A stretch of DNA of 64,000 nt from JANYGA01 sp031420415 (GCA_031420415.1 JANOMT010000006.1:176243-240242), one strand, 5' to 3'; shown: positions 1 through 9,131, counted from the first letter of the stretch. Translations and numbers: made by a program. Notes: generated from the sequence alone by a model not told the origin.

Positions 1-164
1 CCGTCTATCTCGTAAACGGCTTCCAACTACGCGGGCTCGTGAAGGGCTACGACGCCTTCACGATCGTGCTCGAATACGAACATCGGATGCACCTCATCTA
101 CAAGCACGCGGTTTCGACGATCTCGCCGCAGGCGGCGGTGAATTTGCCCGATCTCGCGCCGTGA
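1..164 (+). CDS. hfq: RNA chaperone Hfq, C-terminal part (5' truncated)
   Basis: The first 164 bases read in frame 3 as the last 53 residues of an Hfq protein and end in TGA at 162-164. Hfq is a hexameric Sm-like RNA chaperone that helps small RNAs pair with mRNAs. The visible part has the Sm1-type stretch VYLVNGFQLRG and the diagnostic Sm2 motif YKHAVSTI, followed by a short tail (PDLAP). The gene start lies left of the window. The stop overlaps the dapF start as TGATG, so the two are probably translationally coupled. The assignment rests on the YKHA motif and spacing, which are very characteristic. Confidence 0.93.
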   Translation, partial: VYLVNGFQLRGLVKGYDAFTIVLEYEHRMHLIYKHAVSTISPQAAVNLPDLAP

Positions 165-976
165 TGCTCGCACCCGCGCGCGAGGGCCTAAAAATGCACG
201 GCGCGCAGAATACGTTCGTCCTCGTCGATGCGCGCGAGCGTGCATATGCGGACTACGCGGCGTTGGCTCGAATCGTGTGCGCGCCCGGCGGCGGCTTCGA
301 GGGGGCCGACGGGTTACTCGTCGTCGGTGAAGCGGCAGACGCGCTCGCGGAGATGCGTATCTTCAATGCCGATGGGAGCGAGCCCGAGATGTGTGGGAAC
401 GGCGTGCGTTGCGTCGCGCGCTATCTCGTCGATCGAGGCGCGGCTCAGAGGTTTACGATCGCCACGCTCGCGGGCCCGATTGCAACGGAGATCGTCGCGC
501 GCGATCCGTTCGAAGCGCGGATCGATGTCGGTCCCGTGATGTTTCCGTACGATGCGCGCCTCGAAACGATCGATGCGCTCGGAACGACGTGGTTCTTCGT
601 TGCGGTATCGCTCGGAAATCCGCACGCGGTCGTCTTCGTCGATGACGTCGCGGCAGTCGACCTCGAAGCACTCGGTCGCGCCTTCAACGCGCACGCGCGT
701 TTTCCGCAAGGGGTGAATCTGCACGTCGCGCGGATCGTTCCGACCGAAGGCGCGACGCTCGAGGTCCGTCATTACGAACGCGGCGTCGGGCTCACGCAAG
801 CCTGTGGGACAGGAGCCGTCGCGAGCGCTGCCGTCGCGATCGCGACGCGCGGTTTCACATCGCCCGTGACCGTCCGCGTGCCCGGTGGTACGCTTCGCGT
901 CGCGTGGCGCGCGGGCGCGAGCGCGCAACTGACGGGGCCTGCGGAGCCGCTCTTCACGCGTAGGTTACCGCAGTGA
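164..976 (+). CDS. dapF: Diaminopimelate epimerase
   Basis: Interconverts LL- and meso-diaminopimelate without a cofactor, in the cytoplasmic lysine and peptidoglycan precursor pathway. The 270-residue protein has the family N-terminus (KMHGAQNTFVLVD). Both catalytic cysteines are visible: MCGNGVRC near residue 77 and the second motif QACGTGAVA near residue 214. The ATG at 164 overlaps the hfq stop; a GTG one codon upstream and an internal ATG at the MHGAQ motif are the alternatives. Its stop overlaps the GTG of the next gene (GTGA), so hfq, dapF and the radical SAM gene look like one operon. Length is normal for the family. Confidence 0.95.
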   Translation: MLAPAREGLKMHGAQNTFVLVDARERAYADYAALARIVCAPGGGFEGADGLLVVGEAADALAEMRIFNADGSEPEMCGNGVRCVARYLVDRGAAQRFTIATLAGPIATEIVARDPFEARIDVGPVMFPYDARLETIDALGTTWFFVAVSLGNPHAVVFVDDVAAVDLEALGRAFNAHARFPQGVNLHVARIVPTEGATLEVRHYERGVGLTQACGTGAVASAAVAIATRGFTSPVTVRVPGGTLRVAWRAGASAQLTGPAEPLFTRRLPQ

Positions 977-2262
977 GTCGTCGCTTCAAGACGCGCGGAG
1001 CGCGAAACGCCGCCGCCGCCGAACGCGCCGCACGCGTCGCCCCGAAATCGATCGGCCTCGCCTACGCAGACGACCTCGGTCGCATCTATTTCGACGATGA
1101 AGTCACACCGCTCGCCGATGGCGGCGACGTGCGCGTGCCGCGACGCGACGAACTCATCCTCGCGCCGCCGGGCACGCTCCCGACGATGCTGCCCGGTCGT
1201 GCACCATTACTTGAGGACTTTACGGTTCCCGATCGCCGCGTGACGCTCGGCGCGCTCTTGCCCGCAGGATATACGCGGCTCTTACTGCCGGCGTTTCGCA
1301 CGGGGCCGAATGCGCCGACGTTGCCGCTTTTCGGTTACACCTATGCGTGCGTCGTCGATGACGAACTCTACGTCGCAGCGATGCAGACCGACGCGAGCGA
1401 CGACTGGACGCCCCGAACGTTCGCTGCGGGCGAACTCGAAGCGATCGTCGATGCGCGGCGCGAGCGCGATCCCGGCAACGGTGTCCTCGCGCAACTCGCG
1501 ACGTGCTCGCTTTCGTACGCGTGCTTCACGGCGCAGAACGTCTTCCTCGAACGCGGTGAAGCGGCACTCCCCGTCTCCCCGAAATGTAACGCGCGGTGTA
1601 TCGGCTGCATCTCCGAACAAGCTGCCGATGCCGGCATCCCCTCGCCGCAAACGCGCGTGCGCGATGAAACGAATGCAGAAGAACTGAGCCGCATCGCGAT
1701 CGCGCATCTCGAAGCCGTTCCCGATGGCATCGTCTCGTTCGGTCAGGGATGCGAGGGCGAACCGCTTCTCCGCGCGACGACGATCGCGCGCGCGATCGAA
1801 CGCATTCGTGCCGCGACCCGGGCGGGCACGATCAACATCAATACCAACGGCAGCATGCCGCAGAGCCTGCAGATGCTCGTCGATGCAGGGCTCGACGCGG
1901 TGCGCGTGAGCCTCAACTCATTCCGGCCGCACACCTACGCCGCGTACTATCGGCCGATCGGGTACGATCTCGACGACGTTTTTGCAAGCGCACGGCTCGG
2001 CGTCGCCGCGAAGTTGCGCGTCTCGCTTAACTTGCTCACGCACCCTGGGGTTACCGACGACGCGCGCGAGGTTGAGGCCGCAGATGCGTTCTTGGCCGAG
2101 GTTCCGGTGACGATGGTGCAGACGCGGACGCTCAACATCGATCCCGATCGATATTTCGCGGTCGTCGGTCGCCCCGAGACGGCACCGCTCGGTATGCGCA
2201 CGGCGCTCCATCGCATCGGCCTACGCGGCGCGAGCGTCGGAAACTTCACCCACGCGCATTAA
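973..2262 (+). CDS. Radical SAM protein of unknown substrate
   Basis: A 429-residue protein with a radical SAM [4Fe-4S] motif, CNARCIGC (Cys 205, 209 and 212), followed by a TIM-barrel-like region with the GQGCEGEP and NINTNGS stretches common in this superfamily. About 200 residues precede the cluster motif, which is unusual, because the motif normally sits near the N-terminus. That leading part has no domain I recognise. The GTG start overlaps the dapF stop by GTGA, so it is translationally coupled to dapF. The end is convergent with rpiA and overlaps it by 4 bases. The reaction cannot be assigned; the neighbours suggest no more than a housekeeping operon. Confidence 0.85.
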   Translation: MSRRFKTRGARNAAAAERAARVAPKSIGLAYADDLGRIYFDDEVTPLADGGDVRVPRRDELILAPPGTLPTMLPGRAPLLEDFTVPDRRVTLGALLPAGYTRLLLPAFRTGPNAPTLPLFGYTYACVVDDELYVAAMQTDASDDWTPRTFAAGELEAIVDARRERDPGNGVLAQLATCSLSYACFTAQNVFLERGEAALPVSPKCNARCIGCISEQAADAGIPSPQTRVRDETNAEELSRIAIAHLEAVPDGIVSFGQGCEGEPLLRATTIARAIERIRAATRAGTININTNGSMPQSLQMLVDAGLDAVRVSLNSFRPHTYAAYYRPIGYDLDDVFASARLGVAAKLRVSLNLLTHPGVTDDAREVEAADAFLAEVPVTMVQTRTLNIDPDRYFAVVGRPETAPLGMRTALHRIGLRGASVGNFTHAH

Positions 2263-2975
2263 AACGTTAGGGCGCCATGCGCGGGGGGCGGAAGGGCCGC
2301 AACACTCCCGTCGGGTTTCGAGACGAAGACCGCCGACGCGAGCCCGATGAAGAGCCCGGTGCTCACGACACCGTGAATTTCGCGTAGGATCCGATCGAGT
2401 ATTTGGGCTGAGGCAATCGCACCGAAACCACAATCGAGGATCGCGTTGCCGTTATCGCTCACGAACGCGCGACCGTCGTAACCGGATCGGCGGAGGATCA
2501 CGTTGGCACCGAGCGCTTCGATCTCGCGTGCGACGAAGGCCGTCGAGAACGGCACGACTTCGACGGGAAGCGGGAACCTGCCGAGGCGATCGACGCATTT
2601 TCGATCCGTCGCGATCACGACGAACGTCCGCGCCGAAAGTGCGACCGCCTTCTCGCGAAAGAGTGCGCCACCGCCGCCTTTGACGAGCGACCACTGCGGG
2701 TCGATCTCGTCGGTTCCGTCGATAGCGATATCGATCGGTTCGTCACCGAAGGCGACGAGCGGAATCTTCGCGTCGCGACACAAACGCTCGGTCTCGTGCG
2801 AGGTCGCGACCGCGCGGATACGCGCGCCGCCGGCGACGAGTTCACCGACACGTTCGATTGCGTAGCGCATCGTCGAGCCACTGCCGAGTCCGATACAGCC
2901 ATCCGTCGTCACGTACGCGTCGACGGCGTGAAGTGCGACGGCGCGCTTGGCATGTTCTTCGTCGGTTCCGTGCAT
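2259..2975 (-). CDS. rpiA: Ribose-5-phosphate isomerase A
   Basis: Interconverts ribose 5-phosphate and ribulose 5-phosphate in the non-oxidative pentose phosphate pathway. The 238-residue protein carries the RpiA signatures GLGSGST (phosphate-binding loop, around residue 30), DGTDEID with the catalytic acid, and KGGGGAL with the substrate-binding lysine. Length matches RpiA and excludes the unrelated RpiB. It is transcribed away from the plus-strand membrane protein gene at 3069. The ATG start gives a short leader (MHGTDEEHAKRAVALHAVD) that fits the family. Confidence 0.95.
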   Translation of the reverse strand: MHGTDEEHAKRAVALHAVDAYVTTDGCIGLGSGSTMRYAIERVGELVAGGARIRAVATSHETERLCRDAKIPLVAFGDEPIDIAIDGTDEIDPQWSLVKGGGGALFREKAVALSARTFVVIATDRKCVDRLGRFPLPVEVVPFSTAFVAREIEALGANVILRRSGYDGRAFVSDNGNAILDCGFGAIASAQILDRILREIHGVVSTGLFIGLASAVFVSKPDGSVAALPPPAHGALTF

Positions 2976-3068
2976 GTACGGCGCTTACGCCGCGACGCGA
3001 CGATCGTCCGCTCGTCATGAGAACGCCCGAAATGGAAGGTCGTTGTCCGAACCCGAAGTTAGCGACTC

Positions 3069-3740
3069 ATGGACAAGCTTACGTCAGAGGCCTGGGGTGC
3101 CGTCTCGCCGAGCGAGCCGCGCTGGCCCGCATCACTTTCCATCGTGTTTATCGCCGCGCTCAATTTCCTCTTACCGGGAAAATTTACGCTCGGACCGCCG
3201 TGGTTCGTGCCGTTGCTCGAAATGTTGCTCGTGATCCCACTCTCGCTCGCCGCACCGCGGCGTCGGCCGAAGGAGCGACGTTGGGAGCAAGTCGTCGGAA
3301 CGATGTTGATCGCGATTGCCAATATCGCGAACGTGACCTCGCTCTTCTTGCTCGTGCACCAACTCATTTTTAATGGGAAGGATATCACCGGTAAGGAATT
3401 GCTCTATTCGTCGGTTGCGATCTGGCTGACGAACGTCGTCGTCTTCGCGCTGTGGTACTGGGAGATCGATCGCGGTGGCCCCGATGACCGGATGCGCGAC
3501 GATCACGCGCAACCCGATTTTCTCTTTCCCCAAATGGTGACGCCCGCGTGCTCGAACGCGAAGTGGACGCCAACGTATTTCGATTATCTCTATGTGGCGT
3601 TCACCAACGCCACGGCGTTTAGTCCGACGGATACGATGCCGCTTACCGCAGCGGCGAAGATGTTGATGCTCGTGCAGTCGCTCGCATCGCTCGCCACGAT
3701 TGCGATCGTCGCCTCGCGAGCGATCAATATCTTGGGGTGA
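3069..3740 (+). CDS. Multi-pass membrane protein, function unknown
   Basis: A 223-residue protein with about five hydrophobic segments (roughly residues 24-35, 43-60, 77-98, 114-130 and 190-220). The C-terminal part, FTNATAFSPTDTMPL followed by a long hydrophobic helix, resembles the re-entrant/pore-like end of DUF1345-type membrane proteins, but I cannot name a transported substrate. Its 3' end overlaps kdpC by 17 bases in a convergent arrangement. Position beside the Kdp operon is suggestive only. Confidence 0.75.
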   Translation: MDKLTSEAWGAVSPSEPRWPASLSIVFIAALNFLLPGKFTLGPPWFVPLLEMLLVIPLSLAAPRRRPKERRWEQVVGTMLIAIANIANVTSLFLLVHQLIFNGKDITGKELLYSSVAIWLTNVVVFALWYWEIDRGGPDDRMRDDHAQPDFLFPQMVTPACSNAKWTPTYFDYLYVAFTNATAFSPTDTMPLTAAAKMLMLVQSLASLATIAIVASRAINILG

Positions 3741-4359
3741 GGCCGTCCAATGCGAGGTTGAGTTCGAGGACGTTGACGTGCGGTTCGCCGAGTATTCCGA
3801 ATTCGCGTCCTCGCACGAGCGCCGCGATGAGCGCGTCGACCTTCGAAAGAGTCGAATGGCGAAGACTCGCGATGCGCTGTGCCTGATAGGCTGCAGCCTC
3901 GGGTGAAATATCCGGATCGATGCCGCTCGCGCTCGAAGTTACGAGATCCATCGGTAGCGGGCGCGTCGTATTCGGATTGGCTTTTCGTAGGGCGGAGATG
4001 GTCGCTTTCGTCGTGTCGATCAATTTCTTCGAGGTCGGGCCGAGATTCGTGCCGCCGGTCGCGGTGGGATCGTAGCCGATCTTGCCTGCAGCTGACGGTC
4101 GACCGGTAAAATATTGCGGCTTCGTCCAGAGCTGGCCGATGATATCGGAACCGACGATTTTACCGCCGACCGTGACGAGCGAACCGTTCGCCTGATGCGG
4201 GAAGACGATGCTCGCGATACCCGTCATCGCGAGCGGATAAACGATTCCGAGGAGTAGGACCGTGACGATCGTGTAGATCGCCGAGGTCGCGAGGTGCGAG
4301 AGTGTCGTTTCGCGCTTCGTCGACGTCGGAAGGGGTTGCGGAATGGATGCGGATTTCAT
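3724..4359 (-). CDS. kdpC: Potassium-transporting ATPase KdpC subunit
   Basis: The KdpC subunit stabilises the KdpFABC high-affinity K+ pump and influences ATP affinity. The 211-residue protein has one N-terminal membrane helix (about residues 25-50, AIYTIVTVLLLGIVYPLAMT) and a periplasmic domain. Family motifs are visible: QLWTKPQYFTGRPSA, NLGPTSKKL and DLVTSSASGIDPDISPEAA. It follows kdpB by 14 bases in the minus-strand operon. The N-terminal extension is slightly longer than in E. coli. Confidence 0.96.
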   Translation of the reverse strand: MKSASIPQPLPTSTKRETTLSHLATSAIYTIVTVLLLGIVYPLAMTGIASIVFPHQANGSLVTVGGKIVGSDIIGQLWTKPQYFTGRPSAAGKIGYDPTATGGTNLGPTSKKLIDTTKATISALRKANPNTTRPLPMDLVTSSASGIDPDISPEAAAYQAQRIASLRHSTLSKVDALIAALVRGREFGILGEPHVNVLELNLALDGLTPRY

Positions 4360-4373
4360 GTTTTCCTCGGAAG

Positions 4374-6416
4374 CTACGTGAGGTGGAGTGCGGAGAGGAT
4401 CACGTCGATGATCTTGATACCGGCGAAAGGAATGGTGATGCCGCCAAGGCCGTAGAGTAAGACGTTGTCGCGGAGCACCACATTGGCGCCACGCGGTTTG
4501 TACGGTACGCCGCGTAGCGCGAGCGGGATGAGCGCGATGATGATGAGGGCGTTAAAGATCACGGCGGAGAGAATCGCGCTCTGCGGCGTCGCGAGATGCA
4601 TCACGTTGAGCGCTTGCATCGCGGGATACGTCGTGACGAACATCGCCGGAAGGATCGCGAAATATTTCGCGACGTCGTTTGCAATCGAGAAGGTCGTGAG
4701 CGCACCACGCGTCATGAGGAGCTGCTTGCCGACTTCGACGACTTCGATAAGTTTGGTCGGATCCGAATCGAGATCGACCATGTTTCCCGCTTCTTTTGCG
4801 GCTTGGGTGCCGGAGTTCATCGCGACGCCGACGTCGGCTTGGGCGAGCGCCGGTGCGTCGTTGGTGCCGTCGCCCGTCATCGCGACGAGTCGTCCGGAAC
4901 TCTGCTCGCGCTTGATGAGCGCCATCTTCGTTTCCGGCGTGGCCTCGGCGAGGAAATCGTCGACGCCCGCTTCGCGCGCGATCGCGCTCGCCGTGAGTGG
5001 ATTATCGCCCGTGACCATGATCGTACGAATGCCCATCGCGCGCAGGCGATCGAAACGCGCTTTCATATTGGGCTTAAGGATATCTTTAAGATAGATAACG
5101 CCGAGGATCTTGCCGTCTTCGGCAAGCAAGAGCGGCGTGCCGCCGGCGCGCGCGATGCGCTCGACGTCGGGTGCGAGTTCGGAGCCGCCGGGATCCCCGC
5201 CACGTTCGCGCACCCACGCACGCACGGCATCGGGCGCGCCTTTACGGATCGCGCGGCCGCCTCGAAAATCCAGGCCGCTCATTCGCGTGTATGCGGAGAA
5301 GGGCACGAAGGTCGCGTCGGCCGGTGCCTTGCCGTCGTTTCCGGGCGCGGTCGCGACGTCGGGTTCGGCGAGCGCGACGATCGAGCGTCCTTCGGGTGTT
5401 TCATCCGCGAGCGACGAGTAGTACGCGGCGAGCGATGCCGCCGTGCGTTCGACACCGGGTGCGAGGACGATCTCCGTCGCCTGACGATTACCGAGCGTGA
5501 TCGTGCCCGTCTTATCGAGCAAGAGCGTATCGACGTCGCCCGCCGCTTCGACGGCGCGACCGCTCATCGCGAGAACGTTGCGTTGCAGCACGCGATCCAT
5601 CCCCGCGATGCCGATGGCCGAGAGCAGGCCGCCGATCGTCGTCGGAATGAGACAGACCAGGAGCGCGACGAGCACCGTAACGCTCTGGACGGTCCCGGCG
5701 TAAATCGAGAACGGCCCGAGCGTTGCGACCGCGATGACGAAGATCATCGTCAAGCCCGAAAGCAAGATCGAGAGCGCGATCTCGTTCGGTGTTTTCTGTC
5801 GCGCCGCGCCTTCGACGAGGGAGATCATGCGATCGAGAAACGATTCGCCGGGATTCGATCCGATGCGCACGACGATGTAATCCGAAAGCACGCGCGTACC
5901 GCCCGTGACCGCGCTGCGATCGCCGCCGGATTCGCGAATGACGGGCGCGGATTCACCCGTAATCGCCGATTCATCCACGGAGGCCGCGCCCTCGATCACC
6001 TCGCCGTCGCCGGCGATGACTTCGTTCGGCTCGACGCGGATGAGATCGCCTTTGCGCAACTCGTTCGCGTTGACGTCCACGAGCTGCCCGTCGACGACCT
6101 TACGCGCTTTCGTATCGCTCTTGGTACGGCGTAGGAAATCGGCTTGCGCTTTACCGCGACCTTCGGCGACGGCTTCGGCGAAGTTCGCGAAGATGACGGT
6201 AAACCAGAGCCACAAAGCGATCGCGAGATCGAAGCCCGCATCTTTACCGCCGCGTGCGAAGAGATCGCGGAGCCAGAAGAGTGAGACGACGAGCGCGCTC
6301 ACTTCCACGATAAACATGACGGGGTTGCGCGCCTGCCAACGCGGATCGAGTTTCGCAAACGAATCCACGATCGCACGTGTGATGATCGCGCGGTCGAAAA
6401 GCGAGCGATCTCTCAT
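4374..6416 (-). CDS. kdpB: Potassium-transporting P-type ATPase KdpB
   Basis: Catalytic P-type ATPase subunit of the Kdp K+ uptake complex, located in the inner membrane. The 680-residue protein shows the phosphorylation motif DKTGT with Asp301, the actuator TGES motif (residues 153-156), the nucleotide-binding KGAPDAV region and the hinge TGDGTNDAPAL. Hydrophobic helices flank these domains as expected. The start overlaps the kdpA stop as ATGA, and kdpC follows after 14 bases. Nothing essential is missing. Confidence 0.98.
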   Translation of the reverse strand: MRDRSLFDRAIITRAIVDSFAKLDPRWQARNPVMFIVEVSALVVSLFWLRDLFARGGKDAGFDLAIALWLWFTVIFANFAEAVAEGRGKAQADFLRRTKSDTKARKVVDGQLVDVNANELRKGDLIRVEPNEVIAGDGEVIEGAASVDESAITGESAPVIRESGGDRSAVTGGTRVLSDYIVVRIGSNPGESFLDRMISLVEGAARQKTPNEIALSILLSGLTMIFVIAVATLGPFSIYAGTVQSVTVLVALLVCLIPTTIGGLLSAIGIAGMDRVLQRNVLAMSGRAVEAAGDVDTLLLDKTGTITLGNRQATEIVLAPGVERTAASLAAYYSSLADETPEGRSIVALAEPDVATAPGNDGKAPADATFVPFSAYTRMSGLDFRGGRAIRKGAPDAVRAWVRERGGDPGGSELAPDVERIARAGGTPLLLAEDGKILGVIYLKDILKPNMKARFDRLRAMGIRTIMVTGDNPLTASAIAREAGVDDFLAEATPETKMALIKREQSSGRLVAMTGDGTNDAPALAQADVGVAMNSGTQAAKEAGNMVDLDSDPTKLIEVVEVGKQLLMTRGALTTFSIANDVAKYFAILPAMFVTTYPAMQALNVMHLATPQSAILSAVIFNALIIIALIPLALRGVPYKPRGANVVLRDNVLLYGLGGITIPFAGIKIIDVILSALHLT

Positions 6417-8113
6417 AGCGTTTTTCCTTGCAGCATTTGGAGATGTTCCACGATCGGGCCGAGCGCATCGGCGGGAACGAAGGTGAGCAAGCCGACGATC
6501 ACGATCACGCCGAGCAACAACACGATGAAGATCGGTGAATACGTGGTGAACGTTCCGACGGTTTCGGGAACGCTCGTCTTTCCGGCGAGACTCCCCGCGA
6601 GGACGACGGCGGGAATGATGAAGAGGAAGCGACCGGCGAGCATCGCGATACCGAGCGCGATATTGTAGTATTGGTTGCCGCCAAGGCCCGCGAAAGCGCT
6701 CCCGTTATTCTCCGTGGCCGACGAGAACGCGTAGAGTACCTCGGAGAATCCGTGCGCGCCCGCGTTACCGAGCGTCGCGACACCGGCGGGCAGCACGATC
6801 GATGTCGCGGTTCCGATCAACCCGAAGATGGGAAGGACGAGCACGCCGAGGATCGCGAGCTGGACCTCGCGGCGTTCGATCTTCTTCCCGAGAAACTCGG
6901 GCGTTCGCCCGACCATGAGGCCCGCGATGAAGACCGTGAGCACGACGAAGATCAGCATGCCGTACAGCCCCGTACCGATTCCACCGAAGACGATTTCACC
7001 GAGTTGCATGTCGAGCAACGGCACGAGTCCGCCGAGCGGCGTCCACGAATCGTGCGTGGAGTTGACGGCACCCGTCGACGTGTCGGTCGAGATCGTGCCG
7101 AAGAGCGTCGAAGCCGCGATACCGAATCGCGTCTCTTTGCCCTCCATATTCGCACCGGCCACGCCGAGCTGGTGCACGATCGGGTTCCCCGCGCTCTCAG
7201 CCGTAAACGCACTCGTAAATCCGACGAAGAAGAGGACGCTCATCGCAGCGAAAAGCGCCCATCCTTGACGCTGGTCCCTGGCGAAGCGGCCGTACGTATA
7301 CGTGAGAGCCGACGAGATGAGAAACATCGCGAGCATTTCGAGGAGGTTGCTGAATCCGGTCGGATTTTCGTTCGGCGACGCCGAGTTCGCATTGACGAAG
7401 CCACCGCCGTTGGTGCCGAGTTCCTTGATCGCTTCTTGCGACGCCATCGGACCCTGCGTGATCGCTTGCTTCATGCCTTCGATCGATCGCGCGTCGGTGT
7501 AGGCGTGAAAATTTTGCGGGACGCCCTGGAAGACGAGCACGAGCCCGAAGACGACGGAGAACGGCACGAGGACGTAGAGTAACGCGCGCGTCATGTCGAC
7601 CCAAAAATTTCCGAGGGTCGTGCGATCGGTCCGCGTCACGCCACGGATCACGGCGATCGCGACTGCGAGACCGGCGGCCGCCGAAACGAAATTATGCCAG
7701 CCCAGACCCGCCATCTGTGAGAGATAGCTCATCGTGCTCTCTCCCGAATAGAACTGCCAGTTCGTATTGGTTAAGAAGCTTACCGCCACGTTCCACGCGT
7801 TGTCGGGCGTGAGGTTGTCGAACCCTTGCGGATTGAGCGGCAGATATTTTTGCGTGCGTAGGAGCGTGTAGAGATACGCGAGCCCGACGGCGCTAAATGC
7901 GAAAAGTGCGAGCAGGTACGACGTCGCAGACATCTCGCGTTTTGGGTCGATTCGCAAGACGCGGTAGAAACCGGACTCGACGCCTGCGAAGACGGCTGAG
8001 AGCATCGTACGTTCGCCCGAGAAAACGCGCGCGAGATAGATCCCGAGCGGTTTGGTCAGTGCGACGACGAGCGCGAAAAAAAGTGCGGCTTGAAGCCACC
8101 CAAAAACGGTCAT
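6413..8113 (-). CDS. kdpA: Potassium-transporting ATPase KdpA (channel-like subunit)
   Basis: KdpA is the K+-selecting, channel-like subunit of the Kdp complex. The 566-residue protein has about ten transmembrane helices and the four selectivity-filter-like loops expected of the superfamily of K+ transporters, including TNTNWQFYSGEST, ELGTNGGGFVNANS and ATENNGSAFAG. It is preceded by kdpF with a 12-base gap carrying a possible ribosome binding site (GGAGCC), and its stop overlaps kdpB. Intact and of normal length. Confidence 0.98.
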   Translation of the reverse strand: MTVFGWLQAALFFALVVALTKPLGIYLARVFSGERTMLSAVFAGVESGFYRVLRIDPKREMSATSYLLALFAFSAVGLAYLYTLLRTQKYLPLNPQGFDNLTPDNAWNVAVSFLTNTNWQFYSGESTMSYLSQMAGLGWHNFVSAAAGLAVAIAVIRGVTRTDRTTLGNFWVDMTRALLYVLVPFSVVFGLVLVFQGVPQNFHAYTDARSIEGMKQAITQGPMASQEAIKELGTNGGGFVNANSASPNENPTGFSNLLEMLAMFLISSALTYTYGRFARDQRQGWALFAAMSVLFFVGFTSAFTAESAGNPIVHQLGVAGANMEGKETRFGIAASTLFGTISTDTSTGAVNSTHDSWTPLGGLVPLLDMQLGEIVFGGIGTGLYGMLIFVVLTVFIAGLMVGRTPEFLGKKIERREVQLAILGVLVLPIFGLIGTATSIVLPAGVATLGNAGAHGFSEVLYAFSSATENNGSAFAGLGGNQYYNIALGIAMLAGRFLFIIPAVVLAGSLAGKTSVPETVGTFTTYSPIFIVLLLGVIVIVGLLTFVPADALGPIVEHLQMLQGKTL

Positions 8114-8125
8114 GGCGCTCGGCTC

Positions 8126-8212
8126 CTAAAACTTGTCGGGTCGGAGCATCGCGTAGGTCAGATACGCGAGCGTTGCGGCGGCCAGCACGAGGCCGAGCAC
8201 GTTGTCGAACAT
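8126..8212 (-). CDS. kdpF: Kdp complex small subunit KdpF
   Basis: A 28-codon ORF ends 12 bases before kdpA. It encodes a single hydrophobic helix followed by a short polar end (YLTYAMLRPDKF), matching the size and the Y-x-x-YA-L-x-P-x-x-F pattern of KdpF, the lipid-like peptide that stabilises the KdpFABC complex in the membrane. It is too short for most automatic gene finders. Start ATG at 8210-8212. It lies inside the minus-strand operon order F-A-B-C. Confidence 0.9.
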   Translation of the reverse strand: MFDNVLGLVLAAATLAYLTYAMLRPDKF

Positions 8213-8217
8213 CGCCG

Positions 8218-8310
8218 TCAGATACGATCGCACGCGCGAACGTATGCATCGAACATGGCGAACGCTACGAACGTGAGCACGAGTAACGAGCCCTCGAGGA
8301 GTAACATCAT
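8218..8310 (-). CDS. Candidate small single-helix membrane protein ahead of kdpF
   Basis: A 29- or 30-codon ORF (tandem ATG at 8308 and 8305) stops 5 bases before the kdpF start. It encodes a hydrophobic segment, EGSLLVLTFVAFAMFDAYV, ending in the polar tail RACDRI with one cysteine. Size, orientation, spacing and topology resemble kdpF itself, so it may be an additional small subunit or leader of the Kdp operon. No family is recognised with certainty. Alternatively it is a non-coding open frame; codon evidence is weak at this length. Confidence 0.5.
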   Translation of the reverse strand: MMLLLEGSLLVLTFVAFAMFDAYVRACDRI

Positions 8311-8520
8311 GCGGAAAACATAGTGGTTTGGGCAGGGTGCCGGGAGCCGTCGTCCGGATGATCCGAACGGACGTTCGTGCTGCGGCGGAGGCGCAACGGT
8401 TCTCGCGTAGGATGCGTTTATCTACCGTGTGCCACGAATCGACAAACCGCTGCGAGGTGTCGAAGTCGGTCTCGCGTGGTAAGTGATATCCGATAACGTA
8501 TTTGGAGGCTATATATTCTT

Positions 8521-9078
8521 ATGAAATTCATCGCCACGGCGGCTGCGGCTGTCCTCATCGGTCTTTCCCCTCTCGCGGCGTCGGCCGCCATTTCGGTCGG
8601 CACGCAGCTGACCGGGTCGATGGATCGATCGCTAAGTTCGAACCATGCAACGGTCGGCGAGCCGTTCACGCTGAGCGGCGTTCGCTCGAGCGATAACAAC
8701 ATTACGGGCGCGAAGGTCTACGGCCACGTTACCGACGTGCAAAAAGCTGGCCAGGGCACGCCTGGGAAGATCTCGCTTGCGTACGATCGTCTCGTAACGC
8801 GTAGTGGCACTTCGTATGCGATCAGCGGTAACACGGTCAGCGCGGCGGTCGCGACGAAAAGCAATGCCGTGAAAGAGATCGGCGGAGCCGTCGTCGGCAA
8901 TATCATCGGCAACTATGTCGGCAAACACGTTGGCGGCCTCGGGGCCTCCCTCGGCGGCATCGCGGGCGCGGCCGGCGGCTATCTTGCGGCGAAAAACAAC
9001 CGGCAAAACGTCGAGATCGCCCCAAACGCGGCAGTAACCCTTCAGATCGCACGAGCTCGTCAACAAGCGACACGCTAA
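8521..9078 (+). CDS. Secreted glycine-zipper protein
   Basis: A 185-residue protein with a clear Sec signal peptide (MKFIATAAAAVLIGLSPLAA, then SAA cleavage site). The mature part begins with a beta-rich region (TGSMDRSLSSNHATVGEPFTL). It continues to a glycine-zipper stretch around residues 120-160 (GGAVVGNIIGNYVGK and GASLGGIAGAAGGYLAA), typical of proteins that insert in or attach to membranes. Function unknown. A GGAGG ribosome-binding sequence sits 12 bases before the ATG, rather far. A terminator follows. It lies between the Kdp operon and the KdpD-like gene, divergent from the first and convergent with the second. Confidence 0.8.
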   Translation: MKFIATAAAAVLIGLSPLAASAAISVGTQLTGSMDRSLSSNHATVGEPFTLSGVRSSDNNITGAKVYGHVTDVQKAGQGTPGKISLAYDRLVTRSGTSYAISGNTVSAAVATKSNAVKEIGGAVVGNIIGNYVGKHVGGLGASLGGIAGAAGGYLAAKNNRQNVEIAPNAAVTLQIARARQQATR

Positions 9079-9102
9079 CACCTTAGCGGGAACGTACGAA
9101 GA

Positions 9103-9131
9103 ATGGACCTCGAACGCGGGGTCCATTTTTC
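9103..9131 (+). terminator. Intrinsic terminator after the glycine-zipper gene
   Basis: A 7-bp perfect stem (ATGGACC / GGTCCAT) with a 10-base loop is followed by a T run (TTTTT) ending just before the convergent KdpD-like gene. It fits a Rho-independent terminator for the plus strand. Confidence 0.75.

Noticed and set aside
4596..6134. 512-residue open frame on the plus strand
   Set aside because: It is the antisense shadow of kdpB: Arg/Asp/His-rich, without domains, while the opposite strand carries intact P-type ATPase motifs.
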